A stretch of DNA of 64,000 nt, from assembly GCA_002066995.1 (NCBI GenBank), contig MWTC01000012.1, forward strand, positions 175,820-239,819, read 5' to 3'. The notes beneath the pieces are model-generated. The model did not search any database, was not told the DNA's origin, and saw nothing but the letters and a program-made list of their open reading frames with translations. Position 1 is the stretch's first letter. The number at the start of each line of letters is the position of its first letter. Of the stretch, positions 54,379-64,000 are shown piece after piece. The stretch comes from Sphingobacteriales bacterium UTBCD1. GTDB lineage: Bacteria > Bacteroidota > Bacteroidia > Chitinophagales > Chitinophagaceae. Position numbers and translations under genes: made by a program.

Positions 54379-54443
54379 CCAAAGCATTACGCTTTTTGTT
54401 TTCGTTGTAAACTCTATTAGTTAAACAAAAACTGTTTAAATAT

Positions 54444-57400
54444 ATGAAAAATAAGCAACTATTGGTTGCTTCTATACTAATTGCCGTGAGAATAACCATT
54501 GTACAAATAGCCATAACTATTGTATTTGCAACCTCCCTCTACGCAAATGAAGCAAACAGTCAAAGTGTACTTCAAAAAACTTTTACTTTATCTGTTGAAA
54601 ACAGACAATTAAAAAAAGTAATCACTGAAATACAAAAACAAACCGGTGTTCATTTTTCTTACAGCTCAAGTGCAATTGATGCCGGCAGGCTGCTCAGTTT
54701 TAGTGCCAGCAATAAATCAATTGCAGATTTCCTGGATGAAATATTAGCGCCTCATTCTATCGGGTATGCGGTCATTGAGGATAAGATCGTTCTTTTCCCT
54801 GCAATGGCTGCGCCTCCAAAAATAATTGCTGCAGAAGAACATTCTGTTTCCGACAAAACAGTAACCGGGCGTGTTATTGACGAACAGGGAATACCGGTAC
54901 AGGGAGTTACGGTTTCTGAAAAAGGGAAAAAAGCAGCTGTAACCTCCAACGAAAATGGAGTTTTTACCATTAAAGTAGAGAATGATGATGCTATATTGGT
55001 GTTTTCCGGTGCGGAGTATGAGTCTGTGGAAATTGAGGTTTCAAAAATAAGCGCCGCTTCACCGGTTGTATTAAAAAGAAAAATCGGGGAATTACAAAAT
55101 GTTGTCGTAACTGCGTTTGGTATCAAACGTTCGGAGAAAGCACTTGGATATTCTGTACAAAAAATCTCAGGAGAAAATCTGCAAAAAGTCGAAGGCGTTG
55201 AATTAGGTACTGCACTTACAGGTAAAGTAGCCGGGCTATTGGTACAAAACTCTCCCAATTTTGCTGCACAGCCCGACATTACCATTCGTGGGGAAACGCC
55301 ACTAATTGTTATTGACGGAGTTCCTTATGCCAATAAAACAATCAGTGACATTTCTGCAGCAGACGTTGAATCAATCAGTGTGCTGAAGGGAGCTACCGCA
55401 TCGGTATTATATGGTTACCGGGGAGCAAACGGAGCTATCATGATAACTACAAAAAGATCGAGTGATAACAAAGCCGGACTGTCTGTTGATTTCACAACTA
55501 ATACGATGTTTACTTCAGGATTCCTGGCTATACCCAAAAAACAGGCGCTGTATGGCCGGGGCGATAACAATACTTATGATATAAATTCCGATGAAACATG
55601 GGGCACTGCAATGGATGGTAAAGCAGAAGTTCAATGGGATCCTTTTAAAAAGGAGTTCGTATCAAAACCCTATTTGCCTGTAGGTAAAAATAATTTCAAA
55701 AATTTCCTGGAACAAGGCTTTGTTTCCAATAACAACTTAAGCGTTGGCTACACAAAAGGAGACGTATCGCTCAGAAGTTCTCTGAACTGGATTCAGAATA
55801 AAGGACAATATCCCAACAACCTACTGAATAAATATACCTATTCATTCGGCGTAGATGTTAATAAAGACAGGTTTAAATTCAGTACAAATTTTTCTTATTC
55901 AAAAAAGACATCACCAAACATAGGCTCTAACGCTTATACGGCTTACGGGCCAATGTACTCATTGCTGATCTGGTCCAGCGCCGATTACAATATCCTTGAT
56001 TACAAGAATAATTACTGGATAACAAAAGGCATACAGCAAAACACCATTTATGGATTACAGCCCGACGGCTCCTATACGGGCCAGTGGGATAACAATCCAT
56101 ATTTTGATGTGTACGAAAAGACCAACCAGATCAACCGGGATATTTTTAATTCAGACATGACAATGAATTACAGAATCTCAGATTGGCTGAATGCCACACT
56201 GCGTTCAGGTGTTGATTTCTATAATGAAGTGGGGCAATTAAGAGTATCTAAAGGTTCTTATAATTCAACAGGTAATACCCCCGTTCCGGGAAACCCCTGG
56301 ACGTGGAACGGAACAATAGATGGAGCATACGTTATAGGTCAATCTTCAGGGTATAGTATCAATTCTGATTTTTTACTTACCGGAAACAGGACTTATAAAA
56401 AATTTAATTTCGATTATTTGGCAGGCGGAACAATCAATTTTAAAAGAGACGATATTTTATATGGAGCTACAAACGGTGGGATATCCATTCCCGGATATTT
56501 TTCCCTGAATGCTTCGGTCAATCCTCCATCAATCAGCCAAAGTCTGTCCCGTCAGCAAATAAATTCTATTTACGGACGCCTGGCTGTTTCATGGAAAAAG
56601 CTTGTTTATGTAGAAGCTACCGGCCGTAATGACTGGAGTTCCACATTACCGGTAAAACAACAATCTTATTTTTATCCTTCTGTTTCGGGAAGTTTCGTTA
56701 TCTCCGAATTATTACCTGAAACCAGGAACTGGCTCGATCTTTTAAAAATAAGAAGCAGTTATGCCGTTGCCAAAGACATACCTGCTGTTTATGCCATTAA
56801 CAGTGCCTATTCAATCAATCCTCAATTTTGGAATACATTGACCGGCGCCAGCGCTCCGTCCAGTTTATATCCATCGGGGCTTACACCGGCAGGATCAAAT
56901 ACTTCTGAAATAGGTCTTCAAAGCATGGCTTTAAAAAACAGAGTGATGCTTGACGTGGCTTATTATGATAAACAAATGTATGATGGTATCATCACCGGCC
57001 CGATTTCTCCTGCCTCAGGATATTCCGGTGTTTTTACCAATACTAAAGAAGTGACCCACCGGCGTGGATGGGAAGTTGTATTGGATGCCACACCGGTAAA
57101 ACAAAGGGACTTACAATTGGACATTGCAGTAAACTGGTCAACCTACAAGAGGGTTTATACTGAGCTGGATTCAGTTTATTCCTCAAAGCTTCCATGGATT
57201 AAGAAAGGAAACAGGGTTGACGTACTTGCGAGCAATGATTATTTACGCAGCCCTGACGGACAAATGATATTTAATAACGGAAGGCTTGTGTACAGTGACT
57301 ATCAATCTGTGTTCGGTTATACCGATCCTAACTGGATTTGGGGCACTACCCTGAATTTAAGGTACAGGAATTTTACCTTTTATGCATCCTTTGATGGTGT

Positions 57401-57914
57401 AGCAGGCGGAATAATGAATACAAGAACGGAAAGTTATTTATGGCAATCAGGGAATCATCCCAATTCTCTTACACCCGAAAGAGCCGAAGACGTTGCTGAT
57501 CCTTCTACTCCGCATTTTCTTGGAAAAGGTGTAAAAGTAATTTCAGGAAGTGTAACCTACGATGCCTATGGCAATATCACCAGTGATACCAGGGTATTTG
57601 CCCCGAATGATGTAAAGACAAGCTACGAACAATACATATTGGACCTGCACAGCAGCAGTGCCTGGGGTGGCAATGGAAGTAAAGCAGACACATATTCAAA
57701 AACATTTTTTAAACTCCGCGAGATCTCAATCTCTTATAACATACCTTCCCGATACCTGCATAGGGTTTCAAAAGCCGCTTCGGTTAGTTTAATAGGTCAA
57801 AATGTATTTTTAAAAGCAAAAGATTTCAAATATTCCGACCCTGATGGTGGTACCGAGGATTTTGCTGCTCCGTCAGTAAGATATATCGGATGTAAAATCA
57901 ATCTTTCATTTTAA
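54444..57914 (+). CDS. SusC/RagA-type TonB-linked outer-membrane protein with STN signalling domain
   Basis: An 1156-residue glycan importer. A signal peptide (about 1-38) leads into an STN domain (about 45-112, FTLSVENRQLKKVITEIQ), which interacts with the FecR protein. A carboxypeptidase-like domain (about 133-200, VTGRVIDEQGIPVQGVTV) is followed by the TonB box and plug with the SusC motif (IRGETPLIVIDGVPY, about 286-300) and the LKGATASVLYGYRGANGAI block, then the barrel. It pairs with the SusD protein encoded 10 nt downstream. Confidence 0.96.
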   Translation: MKNKQLLVASILIAVRITIVQIAITIVFATSLYANEANSQSVLQKTFTLSVENRQLKKVITEIQKQTGVHFSYSSSAIDAGRLLSFSASNKSIADFLDEILAPHSIGYAVIEDKIVLFPAMAAPPKIIAAEEHSVSDKTVTGRVIDEQGIPVQGVTVSEKGKKAAVTSNENGVFTIKVENDDAILVFSGAEYESVEIEVSKISAASPVVLKRKIGELQNVVVTAFGIKRSEKALGYSVQKISGENLQKVEGVELGTALTGKVAGLLVQNSPNFAAQPDITIRGETPLIVIDGVPYANKTISDISAADVESISVLKGATASVLYGYRGANGAIMITTKRSSDNKAGLSVDFTTNTMFTSGFLAIPKKQALYGRGDNNTYDINSDETWGTAMDGKAEVQWDPFKKEFVSKPYLPVGKNNFKNFLEQGFVSNNNLSVGYTKGDVSLRSSLNWIQNKGQYPNNLLNKYTYSFGVDVNKDRFKFSTNFSYSKKTSPNIGSNAYTAYGPMYSLLIWSSADYNILDYKNNYWITKGIQQNTIYGLQPDGSYTGQWDNNPYFDVYEKTNQINRDIFNSDMTMNYRISDWLNATLRSGVDFYNEVGQLRVSKGSYNSTGNTPVPGNPWTWNGTIDGAYVIGQSSGYSINSDFLLTGNRTYKKFNFDYLAGGTINFKRDDILYGATNGGISIPGYFSLNASVNPPSISQSLSRQQINSIYGRLAVSWKKLVYVEATGRNDWSSTLPVKQQSYFYPSVSGSFVISELLPETRNWLDLLKIRSSYAVAKDIPAVYAINSAYSINPQFWNTLTGASAPSSLYPSGLTPAGSNTSEIGLQSMALKNRVMLDVAYYDKQMYDGIITGPISPASGYSGVFTNTKEVTHRRGWEVVLDATPVKQRDLQLDIAVNWSTYKRVYTELDSVYSSKLPWIKKGNRVDVLASNDYLRSPDGQMIFNNGRLVYSDYQSVFGYTDPNWIWGTTLNLRYRNFTFYASFDGVAGGIMNTRTESYLWQSGNHPNSLTPERAEDVADPSTPHFLGKGVKVISGSVTYDAYGNITSDTRVFAPNDVKTSYEQYILDLHSSSAWGGNGSKADTYSKTFFKLREISISYNIPSRYLHRVSKAASVSLIGQNVFLKAKDFKYSDPDGGTEDFAAPSVRYIGCKINLSF

Positions 57915-57924
57915 AACTACGATA

Positions 57925-59457
57925 ATGAAAAAGACACTAAAAATATTACTTACTGCTTTTATCTTACCCTTCCTGATTTCCTGCAGTAAATTTGGTACGA
58001 TAAACACTGATCCAAATGTTCCTTCTACCGTTACGCCGGATTTGCTATTACAACAAATTGAAGTGGGGTCTTTCAGGTTCTGGAACCCTAATCCCAATGA
58101 TTTTTCAACCGGCAATTTATTTGCCAAACACACGGTAATATTAGCAACGAATCCCAATCCTTATCAATACTACTACTCTTACTGGCCTTATGGTTCTTTT
58201 GATGCCATGATCAATCTTACTGATTTAAAAAGAATGGTAGAACTATCTTCAGGGCAGGTGGATTCAAGTTCATACAAAGGTATTGCCCTGTTTATGAAAG
58301 CCTGGTACGGATTTCAAATGACACTGGATATGGGGGATATCCCTTACTCCCAGGCAGGCGGAGCTGAGAATGGAAACTTCACACCCAAATACGATAAGCA
58401 ACAGGATGTTCTTAATGAAATCCTCGCTGACCTGCAGTCGGCAGAGCAGGAATTTGCAAACGGCCGCCTTTTCAGCGGCGATATTATGTACAACGGCGAT
58501 CCGGTAAAATGGCGCCATCTCTGTAATGCAATGCAGCTTAAAGTACTCCAGGTATTTGGTAAAAAAATAACCAACGATCAGAAGGCAAGATTTGCTGCGA
58601 TAGTTTCAGCCGGAAATTTATTGACGGAAGATGATAATTTTCAACTTGTGTACTCCACCAATTCGAACGCCTCCCATCCTTTTTATAACGGGGAAAGCCA
58701 GAGAATTCTTATCGCTCCGTCAGACCTGGTAGTAAATTTTTTAAAGCAAACCCAGGACCGCAGGTTATTTTATTTTGCAGAACCCGCACCTGCTCAAATC
58801 ACAGGAGGACTATCTGAGAATGATTATAATGCCTATGCCGGGGCTCCCACTCAATTATCAGCAACACAGTTAGCGTTAAACAGGCAATCAGGAATATATT
58901 CACTGATCAACAAACGCTATGTAGCTTTCAGAGACGGGGACCCGATGCTTATTTTTACATATTCAGAACAATGTTTCATTATTGCAGAAGCAATTGAAGA
59001 AGGCTGGCTGCCCGGCAGCGCACAAACCTATTATGAAAACGGGGTTAAAGCGATCCTGAACTATTATATGAATCTATCTTCAGCTCCGCCGGATTATTTG
59101 CACGGGATGCCCATTACCCAGAATTATATTGACAATTACTTTACCGGAGCCGCTGCGTACAATACCGCAGGTACCACGCAGGACAGGATAAAACAAATCG
59201 TAACACAACGCTGGCTCCTGGATTACTTTCAGGGTAATGCGCTTTTCAGTTATAAAACATTTCTCCGTACAGGTTATCCTCAATTTCCGCTGGATCCGTC
59301 AACCAGCATGAATCCTGAAAATCCGGCAGTGTACCCGAAACGCTGGAAGTATCCGCCATCCGAATTAACGACTAACCCCGTTAACTATAATAAGGCTATT
59401 CAGGATCAATACGGAGGCTTTGATGGAATTGATAAAGTACCCTGGTGGTTGCAATAA
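57925..59457 (+). CDS. SusD/RagB-family (SusD-like) surface lipoprotein
   Basis: A 510-residue lipoprotein (Cys20 in LLISC-like ISCSKFG) that caps the SusC barrel and binds the glycan. The early segment TINTDPNVPSTVTPDLLLQQIEVG and the KAWYGFQMTLDMGDIPYSQAGG block are typical of the SusD-like family members with TPR helices. It begins 10 nt after susC. Confidence 0.93.
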   Translation: MKKTLKILLTAFILPFLISCSKFGTINTDPNVPSTVTPDLLLQQIEVGSFRFWNPNPNDFSTGNLFAKHTVILATNPNPYQYYYSYWPYGSFDAMINLTDLKRMVELSSGQVDSSSYKGIALFMKAWYGFQMTLDMGDIPYSQAGGAENGNFTPKYDKQQDVLNEILADLQSAEQEFANGRLFSGDIMYNGDPVKWRHLCNAMQLKVLQVFGKKITNDQKARFAAIVSAGNLLTEDDNFQLVYSTNSNASHPFYNGESQRILIAPSDLVVNFLKQTQDRRLFYFAEPAPAQITGGLSENDYNAYAGAPTQLSATQLALNRQSGIYSLINKRYVAFRDGDPMLIFTYSEQCFIIAEAIEEGWLPGSAQTYYENGVKAILNYYMNLSSAPPDYLHGMPITQNYIDNYFTGAAAYNTAGTTQDRIKQIVTQRWLLDYFQGNALFSYKTFLRTGYPQFPLDPSTSMNPENPAVYPKRWKYPPSELTTNPVNYNKAIQDQYGGFDGIDKVPWWLQ

Positions 59458-59586
59458 TAAAGGATAATAAGGCAACCAGTCAGTATCTTCCGGTTCATCT
59501 CCGGTTTTATTGATCCTTTTAAAATAGGCCGGGGATGAACTCTTAATTTTAAAAGGCCCAGACCTGCCAATAAATTTATAATTCAA

Positions 59587-60381
59587 ATGAAGCACCTTTT
59601 GATGATTCTGTTCATTTCATTTTATTCAGGATGTTCACATACACAATCCTCAGGATGGAAACTGGTATGGAGCGACGAATTCAATTATTCCGGCCTGCCT
59701 TCTCCGGATCATTGGGCTTTTGATACTTCGGGAAACTCTTCCGGCTGGGGCAACAATGAAGCAGAATGGTACACATTCAAAAACATCAATAATGCACGGG
59801 TCAAAGATGGTGTGCTGAAGATCACTGCCATCAAAGAAAACATTTCCGGAAAGAATTATTCTTCAGCAAGGTTGACTACAAAGAACATCAGGGAATGGAA
59901 ATATGGCAAAATTGAAGCAAGAATAAAATTACCGCCAGGTAAAGGCACCTGGCCCGCATTCTGGATGCTGGGAAAAAATATCGGTTCTGCAGGCTGGCCC
60001 TTATGCGGTGAAATTGACATAATGGAACACGTCGGTTTTATGAAAGACAGCATTTTTGGTTCCCTGCATTCCGAGACATACAATCATGTAAAAGGGACTC
60101 AAAAAACCAAAGGTGTATTTATCCAGAATCCTTATTCCGAATTTCACACTTATGCTGTGGATTGGTCAACTGACAAGATTGATTTTATACTGGACGGGAA
60201 AATTTATTACACGGTAACGAATGAACATCGTACGGTGAAAGAATGGCCATTCGATCAACCCTTTTTTATCATTCTGAACCTGGCGGTCGGCGGCAACTGG
60301 GGAGGGGCCCGGGGTATTGATGATTCTGCATTTCCGGCAACAATGGAAGTGGATTACATAAGAGTATATCAAAAAAAATAA
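59587..60381 (+). CDS. GH16 family endo-beta-glucanase (laminarinase-like), lipoprotein
   Basis: A 264-residue glycoside hydrolase. A lipoprotein signal (Cys16 in YSGC) tethers it to the membrane. The GH16 core begins WKLVWSDEFNY; the catalytic motif GEIDIMEHVG holds nucleophile Glu142 and acid/base Glu147 in the beta-bulge E-x-D-x-x-E form of laminarinases. WPAFWMLGKN and the DFILDGK and WPFDQPFFIILNLAVGGNWGG blocks complete the domain. It probably cuts beta-1,3- or mixed-linkage glucan for the SusC/D importer 130 nt upstream. Other GH16 substrates cannot be excluded. Confidence 0.93.
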   Translation: MKHLLMILFISFYSGCSHTQSSGWKLVWSDEFNYSGLPSPDHWAFDTSGNSSGWGNNEAEWYTFKNINNARVKDGVLKITAIKENISGKNYSSARLTTKNIREWKYGKIEARIKLPPGKGTWPAFWMLGKNIGSAGWPLCGEIDIMEHVGFMKDSIFGSLHSETYNHVKGTQKTKGVFIQNPYSEFHTYAVDWSTDKIDFILDGKIYYTVTNEHRTVKEWPFDQPFFIILNLAVGGNWGGARGIDDSAFPATMEVDYIRVYQKK

Positions 60382-60480
60382 TGGCACTCCACATTGGTTT
60401 CTCCTGCAGGATTTTAAGGTATAATACTGAAACATAGTTGGTAAAATCTGCTGTAATGTTTAGCAGTATTGATTTTGGAG

Positions 60481-60515
60481 AAAGTTTAGTGAAAGCGGTT
60501 TCACTAAACTTTTTT
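60481..60515 (+). terminator. Strong intrinsic terminator after the GH16 gene
   Basis: A perfect stem of 13-14 bp, AAGTTTAGTGAAA (60482-60494) with TTTCACTAAACTT (60499-60511), a 4-nt loop and a T-run to 60515. It marks the end of the polysaccharide locus transcript and leaves the GH20 gene as a separate unit. Confidence 0.85.
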
Positions 60516-60790
60516 GTTTATGAAAAAGTTTTGTTATGTCCGTGTCTTCGTCCGGGGGCTTGTGTAGCGGCAACGAGACATGGGTGGAGAGTAGAAATAA
60601 ATTCGTTGAATCAGATATCACCGGCTGAGCCTGACGACCAGACCGCGGAGAATTCCATATCAGTAGCTTTCAGGAGGAATATTTCGTAATACCGTTATCT
60701 TTTTAAAACAACTCACTTCCCTTATCGTTTTACAATAATTTTTCTGCCTATCTTTCCTGTTCATTATTTCAACTTTTTAATACCAGAAAC
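60516..60790. other. Intergenic stretch upstream of the GH20 gene
   Basis: No gene is evident. It contains a GC-rich segment (about 60547-60590) unlike its AT-rich surroundings that shares a short word with 43788-43810, and a near-consensus -7 box TATCTTTC at about 60748-60755 that may serve the GH20 gene. Confidence 0.35.
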
Positions 60791-62734
60791 ATGAACAGAG
60801 CAATCGTATTCATCTTTGGAATTTTCATCAGCACAATTACATGGGGTCAAAATAAGTCAGAGATCGCCATCATTCCCCAACCGGTGAAAGTGGAACAAAA
60901 ATCCGGCTTCTTTTCACTTCCTCAAAACATAACCATACATGCTGCCGGGATAACAGAATTAAAACAAACAGTTACATACCTTGAAAAAAGACTATCAGTG
61001 CCAACAGGAAAAAAAGTATCGGTTTCGGCCAATGCCCCTGCTGCCCTTATAAAACTGGAACTGAACAAAACAGCCGATGCATCATTGGGCAATGAAGGTT
61101 ACCGGCTGTCGGTAACTCCTAAAAATATCATCATAAAAGCAAACAAGCCGGCTGGGATCTTTTACGGAGTGCAGACGCTGATGCAACTGTTTCCCAAAGA
61201 AATTGAAAGCGGCGAAAAAATCAGCGGAGTAACCTGGAAAACTCCCTGCGTTGAGATTACTGATTACCCACGTTTTGGATGGAGGGGATTGATGTTTGAT
61301 GTTTCCCGCCACTTTTTTACCAAACAGGAAGTGAAAGCCTATATAGATCAGATGGCAAAATATAAATTCAATCTCCTGCACCTGCACCTGACAGATGATG
61401 AAGGATGGCGTATTGAAATAAAAAGCCTTCCCAAACTGACGCAGATCGGTGCGTGGAGAGCGTACAGGGTCGGGCAGTTTGGAACATTTCCTCCGCCTAC
61501 GCCTGATGAGCCCCGTGATTATGGCGGATTTTACACCCACGAGGATATTAAAGAACTGGTTCAATACGCTAAAGATAGATTTGTAAATATCATGCCCGAA
61601 GTGGATGTACCCGGCCACAGCCTTGCTGCAATCGCCGCCTATCCTGAACTTTCCTGTTCTGATGGAGTGAAAAACATAGGAGTTTCATCCGGTGAATCTA
61701 TTAAAGACTGGAGTACTCATACCGCTATCTATGATGACAACCTCTGCCCTTCCAATGAAAAAGTATATGACTTCCTGGATAAAGTAATGACCGAGATCGC
61801 TGCGCTGTTTCCTTTCGAATATATACACGTAGGTGGAGACGAAACTTTTAAAACATTCTGGAAAAGCAGCGAAGCTATCACGGCGCTGATGCAAAAGGAA
61901 AATTTAAAAACGTATGAAGAAGTACAGGGTTATTTTGAAAAGAAACTGGAAAAGATTGTTGAGTCTAAAGGAAAAAAATTTATGGGTTGGGATGAAATAC
62001 TCGAAGGAGGAATAGGGCCTACGGCTGCCGTGATGAGCTGGCGTGGTGCACACGACGGTGTCGTTGGCGCCGGGGCTACAGCCAATATCAGCGGAGGCGA
62101 AGTTGCTGCTAAATCGGGACACTATGTAGTAATGAGCCCAACAGAATATGCCTATCTCGATTATATGCAAAGCGATAGAATAATGGAACCGCATGTATAT
62201 GCTTCATTAAGACTTAGTAAAGCGTATAGCTTCAACCCGATGCCTTCCTCATTAACCGGGGAAGAACAAAAATTTGTATTGGGTGCACAGGGAAATTTAT
62301 GGACCGAGCAGGTTTTCACTTTCCGCCAGGCGCAATATATGACATGGCCAAGGGCATTTGCCATTGCAGAAGATACCTGGTCACCGGTAGAAAACAAGAA
62401 CTGGGATGACTTTGTAAGAAGGACCGAAGCGCAATTTGAAAGATTTGACATCGAAGAAGTGAAATATGCTCCCAGCATGTACGATCCTGATTTTATTGTA
62501 TCCAAATCGAGTGACGGCGAATTGAAAATTGAACTGAAAAACGAAGTAAATGGCCTGGATACTTATTATAGTTTTGACAACTCTTATCCCGACAGGTTTT
62601 ATCCGAAATATAATCAACCGTTATCGGTGCCCAAATTTGCCACACAGCTGAAAGTGATAACCTACCGTAGCAAAAAGCCTATTGGCCGGATGATCTCAAT
62701 GCCGATCAGTGAGTTGAAGAGCAGGGTGAAATAA
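60791..62734 (+). CDS. GH20 beta-N-acetylhexosaminidase
   Basis: A 647-residue exported enzyme with a signal peptide (1-19, TWGQ). An N-terminal GH20b-type domain (about 25-155) precedes the catalytic barrel, which has RGLMFDVSRHFF (about 165-176), HLHLTDDEGWRIE (about 197-209) and the Asp-Glu pair Asp350-Glu351 in HVGGDET. The Asp positions and assists the substrate acetamido group and the Glu is the acid/base. A C-terminal beta domain follows. It removes terminal GlcNAc/GalNAc from chitin oligomers or glycoconjugates. Confidence 0.95.
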   Translation: MNRAIVFIFGIFISTITWGQNKSEIAIIPQPVKVEQKSGFFSLPQNITIHAAGITELKQTVTYLEKRLSVPTGKKVSVSANAPAALIKLELNKTADASLGNEGYRLSVTPKNIIIKANKPAGIFYGVQTLMQLFPKEIESGEKISGVTWKTPCVEITDYPRFGWRGLMFDVSRHFFTKQEVKAYIDQMAKYKFNLLHLHLTDDEGWRIEIKSLPKLTQIGAWRAYRVGQFGTFPPPTPDEPRDYGGFYTHEDIKELVQYAKDRFVNIMPEVDVPGHSLAAIAAYPELSCSDGVKNIGVSSGESIKDWSTHTAIYDDNLCPSNEKVYDFLDKVMTEIAALFPFEYIHVGGDETFKTFWKSSEAITALMQKENLKTYEEVQGYFEKKLEKIVESKGKKFMGWDEILEGGIGPTAAVMSWRGAHDGVVGAGATANISGGEVAAKSGHYVVMSPTEYAYLDYMQSDRIMEPHVYASLRLSKAYSFNPMPSSLTGEEQKFVLGAQGNLWTEQVFTFRQAQYMTWPRAFAIAEDTWSPVENKNWDDFVRRTEAQFERFDIEEVKYAPSMYDPDFIVSKSSDGELKIELKNEVNGLDTYYSFDNSYPDRFYPKYNQPLSVPKFATQLKVITYRSKKPIGRMISMPISELKSRVK

Positions 62735-62864
62735 GAAAGGAATTATTAAGATTATAGCTCATAGATAAAATTTGTTGCAATTACTGAATAGGCCGTCCAG
62801 GTAATTTCATAATTTTATTTGCCTGATCAAATCCCTTATCATCATATCTCCTGACTTGTCCAAA

Positions 62865-64000
62865 TTAGGTCAGCAGGCCAAATTTGCTTAGGATTTCTGA
62901 GACATGTGGAGTTATGCCCGTTCTTATCCTGATTTCTTTACCGCTAATTTTATTTTTCAGACGGGCATCAGTTATCCTTTTACATTCGTGAATAAACTTT
63001 TTGATGGAAATTCCGGTTTTGAGTTCTATATGTTTTGATATTACCAGAGCTATAAAGCAAATCAATAGGTGTAGCTTTATCGGTTCTTCTTTATAATGAA
63101 ATATCGGTCTGGTTTGTAAATCATTTTTTGATATCCTGAAGGCTTGCTCAATCTTATAGAGTTCATGATATCGTTCAATGATAGTTTTATTGTCTGCTTC
63201 CCTTTCTTCCAGATTAGTATAATAGCCTTTGATACCGAGCAAGCTTACGGTTTTGTTGATGAGCTTTTCGTTGAGTTCTATTTGCTGACCTGTTGATTTA
63301 GTAAATTTCAGTTTCTTGTTTTTGGATGGATGACCGATAATAAATTTTGCTTTTGCTATCTGATTTTCCATCTCGTATTTGTCTTTGCGATACCGGGCGG
63401 AAGAGTAGTTGCAAACCAGGTAACCATTATCTGTTTTTATTCTGATGCTCTTGCCATCTTCACGACTGATATTTTTATCAATTGTTTCCAAAAGTTCATT
63501 CGGCAGGTTTCCTAACCTGGCTCCAACAATGTAGCGAATACCGTTTCCCTTTAAAGCCTGAATATTTTCTGCACTGATCATAGCTGCATCAGCAACTACG
63601 GTGAAAGTTCTTATATTGTTTTTATTAATGAAATTTTTGACCGCCGGTATAATGGTATGTCCTTCGAAGGTATTACCCGAAAATACCTCGTAGGCTATCG
63701 GAAATCCTTCTTTGGTAATCATTAGTGCCACCAGAATCTGGGGTTGCTGCGATTTGTTGTCTTTGGAAAAGCCATTTTTACGTAGTTCATCCTCTTCAAA
63801 GGCTTCAAAGTATAAAGTAGTCACATCGTAAAACAATAAATCAAAATTGAAAGCATAATGTTTCTCTGCAAATTTTAAGGCTATGCCTTCTGCTTTTGAT
63901 TTTAAGGCAAGCCATTGCGGCGCTGACTGGTAATAGTTCTGTCTTCGGTGCTTTATACCAAAATATTCTCCGAGCAATTCTACTGATCGGAGTTTGGAGG
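62865..64000 (-). mobile_element. IS1634-like (IS4 superfamily) transposase, partial at the right edge
   Basis: The minus-strand frame ends with a stop at 62865 and is open through 64000, so its N-terminus lies outside. About 378 residues are visible. DDE elements are recognisable: the first Asp in LFYDVTTLYFE, the second Asp in VVADAAMIS, and the Glu in YKIEQAFRISKNDLQTRPIFH, which is the Y-x-x-I-E-x-x-F-R signature of the group. No stop or frameshift is seen. The left terminal repeat should lie shortly before 62865 but could not be defined by eye. Confidence 0.9.

Noticed and set aside
60438..60689. 83-codon plus-strand frame after the GH16 gene
   Set aside because: It runs through the strong terminator hairpin, has no signal or family resemblance, and its composition does not look coding.

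Overview
The window (about 42% G+C) comes from a Bacteroidota chromosome, most likely Chitinophagaceae or a close relative. The evidence is a SusC/SusD pair behind an ECF sigma/FecR switch, a type IX secretion sorting tag, the long Bacteroidetes form of IspG, the atpB-E-F-H-A gene order with a periplasmic extension on subunit a, and core promoters of the TTTG-N19-22-TAnnTTTG class (seen at 416, 25639, 30499, 32038 and 37583). There are no rRNA genes, no recognisable tRNA genes and no CRISPR array.

Layout. 1-334: the start of a DUF502 membrane protein, cut by the left edge. 410-7222: a self-regulated efflux operon of TetR, TolC-like, membrane fusion and RND genes; a 9-bp inverted repeat covers the -33 box and spacer of its promoter. 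7666-10401: a large secreted M14 peptidase. 10642-18427: a long minus-strand run that reads, from its upstream end, a class D beta-lactamase-like lipoprotein with a degenerate active site, a BatA/B-type VWA protein, a BatC-type TPR protein, IspG, a YhhN protein, NadB and an LpxL-type acyltransferase. 18651-23016: small lipoproteins, DUF4256, PdxA, an unknown secreted protein and an FGE-type SUMF1 protein. 23010-25558: a LolA-like protein and an ABC-2 exporter. 25863-33030: envelope and exported proteins, including a TonB-receptor operon that ends in a small winged-helix regulator and has a 15-bp palindrome inside its promoter. 33279-37529: the F1Fo operon without atpG. 37604-41697: an MsbA-like ABC exporter and a 739-residue secreted protein with a possible clan CD peptidase dyad.

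41914-50401 is a phosphate-starvation locus. A PhoB/PhoR-like pair on the plus strand converges on a minus-strand operon that reads porin, pstS, pstC, pstA, pstB, phoU. Between them sits a REP-associated tyrosine transposase (RAYT) flanked by two inverted REP hairpins. An 11-bp-periodic repeat upstream of the porin is a candidate Pho box.

50662-52347 encodes a CoA-disulfide-reductase/rhodanese fusion. 52526-60381 is a polysaccharide utilization locus (sigma, anti-sigma, SusC, SusD, GH16 beta-glucanase) closed by a strong terminator, followed by a GH20 hexosaminidase. The right edge cuts an IS1634-like transposase.

I found no single clearly new multi-gene system. The best leads are the degenerate beta-lactamase-like protein at the head of the Bat-type cluster, the clan CD-like secreted protein, the RAYT/REP unit inside the pho locus, and the two promoter-embedded operators.
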